Assembly: GCF_030689305.1 (NCBI RefSeq)
Contig: NZ_JAUYVM010000009.1
Coordinates: 62,001-126,000, forward strand
Length of the DNA: 64,000 nucleotides
Reading direction: 5' to 3'
Source: Vibrio penaeicida
Lineage (GTDB): Bacteria; Pseudomonadota; Gammaproteobacteria; Enterobacterales; Vibrionaceae
Program-made: the position numbers and the translations under genes
Shown here: in pieces, positions 27,557-35,242 of the stretch
Layout of the letters: each line of letters begins with the position of its first letter
How positions within the stretch are numbered: position 1 is the first letter of the stretch
Notes under the pieces: model-generated
The model's input: only the letters and a program-made list of their open reading frames with translations
Told to the model about the DNA's origin: nothing
Databases searched by the model: none

Positions 27557-28456
27557 ATGTCTGACAGTAGCTGGTTAACCAGTTTCCCAGAAATGGATCG
27601 TGCTGACCTCAGAACGATTCGCAAAACATTAGATGGGGCTTACAAAGAGTTTTCCCGTGAATACGGCGACTTGATTGAAGCTATTTTTGACCCTCTTCTC
27701 TCTTTTTTAATCTGGTTTGAAAAACTCCTCATCTCGACCCCATGGTTTGTTGTACTCGCAGTGTGTACAGGGTTGGTCTATCTCGCGAGTCGTTCCTGGA
27801 AGTTAACGATAGGGTGTGCTGTTTCACTCTTGCTTATTGGGTATTTCGGCATGTGGGAAAACACCATGCGAACACTCAGTATTATCACCGTCTGTACGGC
27901 GCTCGCGATTATAATAGGTATACCGATAGGTATTGCTATGGCACGCTCTAATAAGGTGCAATCGGTCGTCACACCACTTCTTGATGTAATGCAGACGATG
28001 CCTGCATTCGTTTACCTCATTCCTGTCGTTATGCTTTTGGGTATCGGTAAAATCCCAGGGCTTATCGCTGTAATTATTTACGCGATCCCGCCGGTAATTA
28101 GGCTAACCAATCTCGGTATCCGCCTTGTGGATAGTGAAGTGTTGGAAGCGGCTACAGCCTTTGGTGCTAACCGCTCTCAACGTTTATGGGGAGTACAGCT
28201 TCCACTAGCGATGCCAACGATTATGGCCGGTATTAACCAAACGATCATGATGGCACTTTCAATGGTCGTTATCGCTTCCATGATTGGGGTTAAAGGATTG
28301 GGGCAACCTGTTCTTAAATCGATTACCAACCAGTACTTTACGTTAGGGCTTTTGAACGGCTTTGCCATTGTTGCCTTAGCCATTTTGTTTGATCGATCTT
28401 CACAAGCTTATGCAAAACGTACGCAAGCACACCTAGGAGGGCTTAAGCATGACTAA
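27557..28456 (+). CDS. proW: Glycine betaine/proline-type ABC permease
   Basis: Inner-membrane permease of 299 residues with about seven hydrophobic segments. Residues about 50-100 form the N-terminal membrane part; the binding-protein-dependent permease core (VVTPLLDVMQTMPAFVYLIP and EAATAFGANRSQRLWGVQLP, the EAA loop) follows. Start ATG has AAGGAAA upstream. It overlaps the ATPase gene by 8 bp. Confidence 0.92.
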   Translation: MSDSSWLTSFPEMDRADLRTIRKTLDGAYKEFSREYGDLIEAIFDPLLSFLIWFEKLLISTPWFVVLAVCTGLVYLASRSWKLTIGCAVSLLLIGYFGMWENTMRTLSIITVCTALAIIIGIPIGIAMARSNKVQSVVTPLLDVMQTMPAFVYLIPVVMLLGIGKIPGLIAVIIYAIPPVIRLTNLGIRLVDSEVLEAATAFGANRSQRLWGVQLPLAMPTIMAGINQTIMMALSMVVIASMIGVKGLGQPVLKSITNQYFTLGLLNGFAIVALAILFDRSSQAYAKRTQAHLGGLKHD

Positions 28457-29675
28457 GCCACTCATCGAAATCAGCGATCTGTCGAAGGTTTTTGGCTCTA
28501 ACCCGATGTCTGTGGTTAAGCGAGTTGAAAATGGTGATTCAAAAGACGACATTTTAGCGGAAACCGGTCATACCGTTGGTTTAAGAGACATCAACCTTAA
28601 GATCAACAAAGGCGAGATATTCGTCATTATGGGGTTATCTGGGTCGGGTAAATCCACACTTATTCGTCACTTCAACCGATTGATTGACCCTACCCAAGGG
28701 AAGATCATGGTAGAAGGCATCGATGTGATGAGCTTAGATACTAAAGAATTGGAAGACTTCCGTAGGCATAAAATGTCGATGGTTTTTCAGCGTTTTGGTT
28801 TACTGCCTCACAGAACCGTTGTCGATAACGTTGCTTACGGTTTGGAAGTGCAAAAAGTTGATAAGGCACAACGTATCGCTAAAGCCACTGAATGGCTAGA
28901 AACCGTTGGCTTAAAAGGGTATGAAAAGCAGTTTCCTGCCCAGCTTTCTGGTGGTCAGCAGCAACGTGTTGGTTTGGCCCGTGCGTTGTGCACGGATGCG
29001 GAAATATTGCTGATGGATGAGGCTTTCTCTGCGCTCGATCCATTGATTCGTAGTGAAATGCAAGATCAGCTGATTGAATTGCAAGAAAAGCTGCATAAAA
29101 CAATCATCTTCATAACGCATGACTTGGATGAGGCACTTCGCCTTGGCGATCGTATCGCGATTCTAAAAGATGGCGTACTGGTTCAAGAAGGGGCACCAGA
29201 GGAAATTCTTCTGCACCCAGCAGATGAATACGTTGAAGCCTTTGTAAAAGACGTTAACCGTGCTCGCGCGTTAACCGTGGAAACTGTTATGCAGCCGCCG
29301 GCTTATCGTGTTTCAGCCAAAACGATCGAAGAAGCACTCATTCAAATGAAGCAGCTTAAGAATGATTATGCTTACCACGTAACAGATGAAGGTTATCAAG
29401 GTTTGTTAACTCAAGAAGGGTTGAAAGACGCTGCCGCTATGAAGGATAGAACCGACATTTGTGAAGAGATTTACGAATCTGTGCCTTCTATATCTCCAGA
29501 TGCCATTATTGAAGAAGTGCTTCCTGAAACAATGTGTTGTGACTACTCACTGCCGGTTGTTGATGACGAAGGTAATCTGAAGGGAGAATTAGAGCGAAGT
29601 GCTGTAGCCGATATTTTTTCAGAATCGTCTGAAGAAAATGTGATTCAAGAACGCAAGTTAGCCGCGAACCTCTAA
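28449..29675 (+). CDS. proV: Glycine betaine/proline-type ABC ATPase with CBS region
   Basis: ATPase of 408 residues. Walker A GLSGSGKST, Q-loop VFQRFGLLPHRTV, signature LSGGQQQRVGLA, Walker B ILLMDEAFSALDP and THDLDEA are all present. The C-terminal 130 residues correspond to the CBS-domain pair of ProV/OpuAA proteins that sense ionic strength. GGAGG lies 5-9 nt upstream inside proW. It completes the importer. Confidence 0.93.
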   Translation: MTKPLIEISDLSKVFGSNPMSVVKRVENGDSKDDILAETGHTVGLRDINLKINKGEIFVIMGLSGSGKSTLIRHFNRLIDPTQGKIMVEGIDVMSLDTKELEDFRRHKMSMVFQRFGLLPHRTVVDNVAYGLEVQKVDKAQRIAKATEWLETVGLKGYEKQFPAQLSGGQQQRVGLARALCTDAEILLMDEAFSALDPLIRSEMQDQLIELQEKLHKTIIFITHDLDEALRLGDRIAILKDGVLVQEGAPEEILLHPADEYVEAFVKDVNRARALTVETVMQPPAYRVSAKTIEEALIQMKQLKNDYAYHVTDEGYQGLLTQEGLKDAAAMKDRTDICEEIYESVPSISPDAIIEEVLPETMCCDYSLPVVDDEGNLKGELERSAVADIFSESSEENVIQERKLAANL

Positions 29676-29710
29676 TTGTTCGTTTTGATACATTTAGGAT
29701 GTTTAGATAG

Positions 29711-29738
29711 AGCCGACGCATTTGTGTCGGCTTTTTTT
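29711..29738 (+). terminator. Rho-independent terminator after proV
   Basis: Stem AGCCGACG / TGTCGGCT (one G-T pair) with a 6-nt loop and a run of seven T. Confidence 0.9.
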
Positions 29739-29848
29739 CGCTCCTCAAAAATGCAAAAAAATTTTCAATGAACGTAATTATTCCAAATTCCGGTCTATAT
29801 TTGTATTGATAAGTTTATTATGGAAAGCTTATATAGACGAGGGCGAGG

Positions 29849-30730
29849 ATGTATTCAAATATTTACAAAACAGCCTTAAACACCCTTCCTGATGGTGTCT
29901 TGATCACGGACAGTACGCGAGCTGTCATTTATTCGAATGCCCGATTTGCACAAATGTGGGGTATTCCCGACCGAATCATCCAAACTAAAGATGATGATCA
30001 AATACTGGATTTTGTGATTGGTCAACTTGAAGATCCCGATGCATTTATTTCTGAAGTTAACCGGCTTTACGACTCACTTGAAGATTCACAAGACTTCCTA
30101 AAGTTCAAAAATGGCAGAACGTTTATGCGTCGCAGCCAACCCTATGAAGATGACAATATGGGGCAAGGACGAATCTGGGTATTTTCCGATGTCAGTAAAC
30201 TTTTGGAATTAGATCAAATCGCCTATGTAGATTCCCTAACGGGGCTGCACAACCGAAGGATGCTGGATGAAATGAGCCAAAGTTTGTTTGATCGCTTTCT
30301 GCAGTCGAAGAAGTCGTCTTGTATTGTTTTGTTCGATTTGGATGGATTTAAAGAAATTAACGATAATTTTGGGCACCAAACGGGTGACAAGCTTTTGTGG
30401 CTTTTGGCTAAAGCGATAGATGAAACATTACGATCGAAAGATATCGCTTTTCGCCACGGTGGGGATGAATTTTGCCTTGTGCTTAAGGCAACCGGTGTCG
30501 CAAGCGTAGAAGGCGTGATGCAAAGACTTTACAAAGCGTTTGAACAGTTGCAAAAAGAAACGCTAAACCTTCCAAGTCCAATCAGTTTTTCAGGCGGATG
30601 CGTTTGTTTTGACGCTAAAGACAATTCCCCAAGAGACGCACTAGCGCGCGCCGACGTTCTTCTTTATCAGGCCAAAAAGCAAGGTAAAGGTAAAATCATT
30701 TATGGAGACTGCGTACGCTGCGCGTCATGA
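29849..30730 (+). CDS. PAS-GGDEF diguanylate cyclase
   Basis: Soluble protein of 293 residues. Residues about 1-115 resemble a PAS sensor (LPDGVLITDSTRAVIYSN, FARMWG-type core), and about 125-290 are a GGDEF domain with LTGLHNRRML, DLDGFKEINDNFGHQTGD and an intact GGDEF motif, so cyclic-di-GMP synthesis is expected. No inhibitory RxxD site was noticed five residues before the motif (sequence there is SKDIAFRH). Ligand of the PAS domain unknown. Its stop lies in the palindrome TCATGA that also contains the stop of the convergent methyltransferase gene. Confidence 0.9.
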   Translation: MYSNIYKTALNTLPDGVLITDSTRAVIYSNARFAQMWGIPDRIIQTKDDDQILDFVIGQLEDPDAFISEVNRLYDSLEDSQDFLKFKNGRTFMRRSQPYEDDNMGQGRIWVFSDVSKLLELDQIAYVDSLTGLHNRRMLDEMSQSLFDRFLQSKKSSCIVLFDLDGFKEINDNFGHQTGDKLLWLLAKAIDETLRSKDIAFRHGGDEFCLVLKATGVASVEGVMQRLYKAFEQLQKETLNLPSPISFSGGCVCFDAKDNSPRDALARADVLLYQAKKQGKGKIIYGDCVRCAS

Positions 30731-31411
30731 CTTTCTTAGAATAATGGTGAAATCTTCTTCCATGTAATCGTCAATCACTTGTACCTCATCGGTCAGTTGG
30801 CGACATATTGAAATAACATCGCTCAGATTGTGTGCTTTGAGTAGCCGATCTTCTCGAAAGTAGTCGCTATTTAACAGGTTGAACCCAAACGCTTCGTTGC
30901 TCGCTCTAAATCCAGCATGTATGGCTTTTTGAAGATAATTTTTGTCGCTGCTTTGGTAGTTGAGTGAACCTGAAGCAATGGATATATCGTGCTTTGGCAG
31001 CTTCATTTGGGAAAAATTACCGTGCTGGAAGTGCATGGTGTTACTTGCTTCTAGTTTAGCTTGTTTAATAAAGCTCTTGTGAAAGTCGACGCCCGTATAG
31101 TGCTTTAAGCGTTGCTTTACGTTTAGAAAGTGGGCAAGGTCGCCATAACCACATCCCAAGTCCAGAACAGACTTGTTTTGAAAGTCTAATTCGCGTTCAA
31201 ACACGGTAAACCGGGTAAATTGCGATTGTTCACTACTCCATCCCAAAATCCTTGCAGGATCATGATGCCATTGCTTTTCACGATCTGAGTGATAAAAATA
31301 AACATTTAAGCGTTCAAGAAAATTCACGTTTGTCCGGTCTAGTATTGTAAGTGAATTGTTTACCCCCGTTGCAAACAGGGTGGCAGTGCTAAGCCAATCT
31401 ACGCGAGCCAA
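30725..31411 (-). CDS. Class I SAM-dependent methyltransferase
   Basis: Protein of 228 residues with the SAM-binding glycine motif VLDLGCGYGDLAHFL, an acidic residue ending strand 2 (YTGVDFH), and a Rossmann-like order typical of class I methyltransferases. The start is uncertain: the frame opens with TTG at 31411 and no good ribosome binding site is visible; there is no in-frame ATG before the conserved YFYHSDREKQWH segment. Substrate unknown. It overlaps the convergent cyclase gene by 6 bp. Confidence 0.78.
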   Translation of the reverse strand: MARVDWLSTATLFATGVNNSLTILDRTNVNFLERLNVYFYHSDREKQWHHDPARILGWSSEQSQFTRFTVFERELDFQNKSVLDLGCGYGDLAHFLNVKQRLKHYTGVDFHKSFIKQAKLEASNTMHFQHGNFSQMKLPKHDISIASGSLNYQSSDKNYLQKAIHAGFRASNEAFGFNLLNSDYFREDRLLKAHNLSDVISICRQLTDEVQVIDDYMEEDFTIILRKS

Positions 31412-31516
31412 TGGATCTGGTGTAGGTTAGGGGTATCCTAGCACTCCGATAATCTTAGGGTATAGCTGTTTTTATCCTGTACGGCAACAAGGAAATTTAA
31501 GGAAACGAATCGTCAA

Positions 31517-32332
31517 ATGATTGAAATAGAACCTCTTACACCGCACATTGGCGCGAGAATTCATGGTTTAACACTGTCTCAATGCAGTGATGCTGAATTT
31601 GAAGCCTTGTATCAAGCATTCTTGCAGCATCAAGTTGTCTTTCTAGAAAATCAAACGTTATCACCAGAGCAGCATTTAAATTTGGCAGCACGCTTTGGAG
31701 AGCTAGAGCCTGTTCATCCATTTTTTCCAAACGTTGCAAGCCACCCCCAAGTGAGTGTAATAGAGACAACGAAAGGCAATGCACCTTTCGAGAGCCTTTG
31801 GCATACCGACCTTACATGGAGAAAACGTCCGTCTAAATGCTCTTTGCTGCATGCCCAGCACCTTCCACAATGCGGTGGAGATACCATTTGGTGTTCCATG
31901 AGCGCGGTATATGAATCATTGAGTTTGGATCTAAGGCAAAAGTTGAAATCGCTTACAGCGACGCATTCCTTGGTAGCTTTTGAAGATATTGATCCTGATC
32001 TTGTTGAGTTGGATTGGCATAAAGACGTGGTGAAAACCTCTGAAGAAAATCCACCTGTCAATCACCCTGTTGTCGCAACCCACCCTGAAACAGGTAAAGA
32101 GACTCTCTACATTAATGAGCAGTTTACACGCTCTATAAATGAACTCGACCGCATTGAAAGCCAAGCGCTCCTAAATGAATTGTTTTCAGTCGCAAGACAA
32201 CCTGAGTTTCAGGTGCGATTTAAATGGAGCAATAACGCAATGGCGATTTGGGACAACCGAATTACTCAGCATTATGCTGTGATTGATTATGGTGATACGC
32301 CGAGGAAGCTACACCGAGTGACGGTGATTTGA
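31517..32332 (+). CDS. TauD/TfdA-family 2-oxoglutarate-dependent dioxygenase
   Basis: Non-haem Fe(II) dioxygenase of 271 residues. The facial triad is visible: His and Asp in LWHTDLTW and the distal His in RITQHYAV; the 2-oxoglutarate-binding Arg is in RKLHRVTV. These match TauD (taurine dioxygenase, 283 residues) closely in order and spacing, including GGDTIWCSM and AIWDNR. Taurine is the obvious candidate substrate, but there are no tauABC transporter genes next to it, so another sulfonate or alpha-substituted acid remains possible. Start ATG has AAGGAAA upstream. Confidence 0.85.
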   Translation: MIEIEPLTPHIGARIHGLTLSQCSDAEFEALYQAFLQHQVVFLENQTLSPEQHLNLAARFGELEPVHPFFPNVASHPQVSVIETTKGNAPFESLWHTDLTWRKRPSKCSLLHAQHLPQCGGDTIWCSMSAVYESLSLDLRQKLKSLTATHSLVAFEDIDPDLVELDWHKDVVKTSEENPPVNHPVVATHPETGKETLYINEQFTRSINELDRIESQALLNELFSVARQPEFQVRFKWSNNAMAIWDNRITQHYAVIDYGDTPRKLHRVTVI

Positions 32333-32376
32333 TACTCTCAATTGCTGAGTTAATGCCACCTCTTTTGAGCAGAATG

Positions 32377-33219
32377 TTAAAGTGAGCGGTTAGTCACGCG
32401 ATTTTTTCCTTTAGTTTTTGATTCATACAATGCGTTGTCTGCGGCTTCAAAAAGCGTTTGGTAAGTTATGTTATTGGGTGTGCTTACATGAATCATTCCT
32501 ATGCTCAACGTTAGCTTATCGGCATCAAGTATATTTTGTTGAACGAAGTTACTTCTTAGTCGTTCTGCAAATTTGCAAGCATCTTGAGGCGATATTTCTG
32601 GACATAGTATGGCAAATTCATCGCCACCCCAGCGTCCAATGACATCATATTCACGGGTGTAGGTTTTCAAGAATATTGCTGTCTCACGGAGAGCCAAATC
32701 GCCTGCCGAATGTCCCATATTGTCGTTTATCCACTTAAAGTTGTCCAAGTCAATCATCAGAAGCGCTATTGGATGATTCACCCTTTGAGCCCGGTTTATT
32801 TCTTTTTGTGTGGACTGATCAAAAAAACGTCGATTGTGTAGCCCTGTTAAATCATCAAGTTCTGCACATTTCTTAAGAGTATTATAGGCTTCCATGTCTC
32901 TAAAAATGCACACAGTGCGTTGTTTACCTCTTATTTCGCCAGTGGACATCGTCACCTTGAGATCTAAGTTATTGCCTCTATTATTTTTCCCTGTAAGAGA
33001 AAGAATAGTGGGCAATACATTCTCGGTATGCTGTGGTTGAACATTTTGCAAGTGGAGTGTTTTGAAATCTACGTGGTGTTCTTTTGGAATCAGATCATAG
33101 ATTGATAGCTGGTTGATCTGTTTGCGTGAATACTGAAATAGCTTACAAGCTTTTTTATTGGTATTCAGGATGTGCCCATTAGGTTCCACGTATACTATTG
33201 CATCAGGAGACAAATCCAT
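32377..33219 (-). CDS. PAS-GGDEF diguanylate cyclase, 3' part of a split sensor gene
   Basis: Frame of 280 residues beginning right at a PAS domain (LSPDAIVYVEPNGHILNTN), followed by GGDEF (DLTGLHNRRFF, DLDNFKWINDNMGHSAGD, RWGGDEFAIL), so the cyclase core is intact. Reading upstream of its ATG in the same frame gives sensible coding sequence (KAKELTHI) that joins the membrane-sensor frame at 33203-33901 if one 10-bp repeat unit is removed. It may be translated alone by coupling, because its ATG lies 17 bp inside the upstream frame, or be restored to one protein by slippage. Confidence 0.85.
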   Translation of the reverse strand: MDLSPDAIVYVEPNGHILNTNKKACKLFQYSRKQINQLSIYDLIPKEHHVDFKTLHLQNVQPQHTENVLPTILSLTGKNNRGNNLDLKVTMSTGEIRGKQRTVCIFRDMEAYNTLKKCAELDDLTGLHNRRFFDQSTQKEINRAQRVNHPIALLMIDLDNFKWINDNMGHSAGDLALRETAIFLKTYTREYDVIGRWGGDEFAILCPEISPQDACKFAERLRSNFVQQNILDADKLTLSIGMIHVSTPNNITYQTLFEAADNALYESKTKGKNRVTNRSL

Positions 33220-33901
33220 AATGTGTGTCAGTTCTTTTGCTTTCTTTTGCTTTCGTTTGCTGTTGCTTAATTAATCGGATAATAAAGATACTAACTACGA
33301 TACTTATGGGGACAAAGCCTAAGCTAAATAACCATATATAAATGCCTAGTAGATTGAGGTGCTGTTTTGTTGTTTGATTGATTTCTAATATTGGTTCGTG
33401 AATTAATTGACGTAAGTGGGAAAGTGCCATGCCTGCTTCACGATCATCGACTTTAACAAACTCATCCAATTCGCTGATACTCAGATCTTGGTTAAGCGAT
33501 CTCGCAGATTTGATCTTTTGGTAATAGGTATCTAGGGTTTCTTCCAATATGTGGATTTGAGAAATCAAGCTAGGGTTATGACTTGCTTGCTTAAATTCTT
33601 TTATGGCTTGTGTTGCTTGTTTATAGGACTCTTCTGCGCTGAGGTAGTACCAATCATCTTGTCGGATAACATAGTTTTTCAAATGATGGATAAACCCCAA
33701 ATACCCTGTTAACCTTTCGATTTCTGTAAGTTTGTTTGACAGATTGAAGTAGGTAGCGGATTTGGAAAGAGTGATATCCTCAAGCTTTCTTAAATATAAG
33801 CTTTGTTCGTAAGCAAGAAAAATAGTGGATAGGTTTAAACAAATAGAAATTAATATGACTATTGCTAATGTGCTTTTTGCTCGTTCTACTTTAATCTTCA
33901 T
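33203..33901 (-). CDS. Membrane sensor part of the split PAS-GGDEF gene
   Basis: Frame of 232 residues from the ATG at 33901, which has AGGG 7 nt upstream; the open frame reaches 33940. One hydrophobic segment near residues 7-28, a mainly helical periplasmic region of about 150 residues, a second hydrophobic segment near 187-210 (IYIWLFSLGFVPISIVVSIF), then a short charged tail. That is the input half of a membrane-bound diguanylate cyclase. In its present frame it ends after TKAKESKRTD and a few more residues, with no output domain. Joined to the downstream frame it would give about 504 residues. Confidence 0.8.
   Translation of the reverse strand: MKIKVERAKSTLAIVILISICLNLSTIFLAYEQSLYLRKLEDITLSKSATYFNLSNKLTEIERLTGYLGFIHHLKNYVIRQDDWYYLSAEESYKQATQAIKEFKQASHNPSLISQIHILEETLDTYYQKIKSARSLNQDLSISELDEFVKVDDREAGMALSHLRQLIHEPILEINQTTKQHLNLLGIYIWLFSLGFVPISIVVSIFIIRLIKQQQTKAKESKRTDTHYGFVS
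33232..33261. repeat. Three 10-bp tandem repeats at the break of the sensor-cyclase gene
   Basis: Plus-strand units TTCTTTTGCT, TTCTTTTGCT and TTCGTTTGCT. Two perfect copies and one with a single change. Ten is not a multiple of three, so each gain or loss shifts the frame by one; loss of one unit fuses the two frames. Confidence 0.9.
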
Positions 33902-34259
33902 GTACTTACCCTGATTGTTTAGGGTTTGGTGTAAAAACATAACGCTACGTTACGAATAAAATATGAGCATTAATGCTTATTAGCAAGTATAGAATAGATA
34001 CAGATAATTAAACCTCAGTTTCCATGAACATCTGGAAGGTATTATACAAACTATGATAGTGCTCGGATTTTTACTCAATGAGCGTGGTCAGCTTTTGAGA
34101 TAAGCGTGAAGAACGTGTTAAGCCTGAAAGAATTCATTTAGCTAAAACAAAAAATGCCGATGATTTCATCGGCAAAGGCAAGGTATAACACGTTACAACT
34201 TACAGCTAAGGCTGCCCAATTTTTGAGGGGACGAAAACGGGCAGCAACAGGAAAAATGC
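33902..34259. other. Intergenic region between the sensor gene and kduI
   Basis: About 360 bp without a credible gene. It contains the kduI terminator at 34146-34174; the rest is AT-rich and probably holds the promoter of the sensor gene. Nothing else recognised. Confidence 0.6.
34146..34174 (-). terminator. Rho-independent terminator of kduI
   Basis: Perfect stem TGCCGATGA / TCATCGGCA with a 2-nt centre; on the minus strand it is followed by TTTTTTTGTTTT. Confidence 0.88.
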
Positions 34260-35096
34260 TTATCTAATATCTTCTACAGCGATGTGGTCCATATCGGTGA
34301 ACGTTTGGTTTTCTCCGACCATGCCCCAAATGAACGTATAAGCTTGCGTGCCCACACCAGAATGGATTGACCAACTCGGTGAAATTACCGCTTGCTCATT
34401 GTGAACCAGCATGTGACGTGTTTCTTGTGGCTCACCCATAAAGTGGAAAACAGCCGCGTCTTTATCCATGTTGAAGTAGAAGTACACTTCCATACGACGG
34501 TCGTGAGTATGGCACGGCATCGTATTCCACAAGCTATTCTCTTCAAGTTTTGTTAAACCCATGAGTAGCTGACACGTTGGAAGCACATCCGGCACAATGT
34601 ATTTGTAAATGGTACGTTTGTTACTGGTTGCAGCGTCACCTAGCGTTACTGGAGCCGCTTCTTCTAGCGTTACTTTTTTGTTTGGGTAATGCGTGTGTGC
34701 TGGCGCGCAGTTGTAGTAAAACTTCGCTGGGTTCGCAGCATCTGTACTAGAAAAAGTAACTTCTTTTGCGCCTTGCCCAATGTACAACGCTTCTTGGTGG
34801 TTAATATTGTAGCTTTCACCATCAACAACAATCACGCCATCGCCACCTACGTTGATTAAGCCCAACTCTCTACGCTGAAGAAAGTAGTCCACACCGATTT
34901 GTTCGCCTAAAGCCGGATCGAGTACCACCTCTTGACCGACAGGTTGAACACCGCCAAAAATAATTCTGTCGATGTGGCTGTAGGTCATCGTCAATTGATC
35001 CGCCACGAAGATGTTTTCAACTAAAAACTCGTCACGCAACTGCTGTGTTCCTAGTGTTTTCGCGTGTTCACTGTGAATAGCTTGACGTACTTCCAT
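34260..35096 (-). CDS. kduI: 5-keto-4-deoxyuronate isomerase
   Basis: Protein of 278 residues, the same length as E. coli KduI. It isomerises 5-keto-4-deoxyuronate (DKI), the product of unsaturated uronates, to 3-deoxy-D-glycero-2,5-hexodiulosonate. Conserved segments include AHTHYP, the metal-binding PCHTHDRRMEVYFYF and SWSIHSGVGT. Divergent from the SulP gene with a KdgR-like operator between them. It works with KduD at 38331 and takes its substrate from the GH88 enzyme at 54307. Confidence 0.95.
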   Translation of the reverse strand: MEVRQAIHSEHAKTLGTQQLRDEFLVENIFVADQLTMTYSHIDRIIFGGVQPVGQEVVLDPALGEQIGVDYFLQRRELGLINVGGDGVIVVDGESYNINHQEALYIGQGAKEVTFSSTDAANPAKFYYNCAPAHTHYPNKKVTLEEAAPVTLGDAATSNKRTIYKYIVPDVLPTCQLLMGLTKLEENSLWNTMPCHTHDRRMEVYFYFNMDKDAAVFHFMGEPQETRHMLVHNEQAVISPSWSIHSGVGTQAYTFIWGMVGENQTFTDMDHIAVEDIR

Positions 35097-35185
35097 TCTC
35101 TACTTCTCTCTTGTTTCGATTGAAAGGAAGGCAATACCTCCCTAGAAGAACGCCACCTTATCACTGACCTATCCGAGAATAAATT

Positions 35186-35204
35186 TTTGAAACGCTATTT
35201 TATA
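35186..35204. promoter_or_regulatory. KdgR-like operator between kduI and sulP
   Basis: TTTGAAACGCTATTTTATA agrees with 16 of 19 positions of the enterobacterial KdgR consensus AATRAAAYRNYRTTTYATT. It lies 90 bp before kduI. KdgR represses uronate-catabolism genes and is released by 2-keto-3-deoxygluconate. Confidence 0.6.
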
Positions 35205-35242
35205 ATCGCCGTCACATAATTTAACTTGTTTAATAAAAATAA

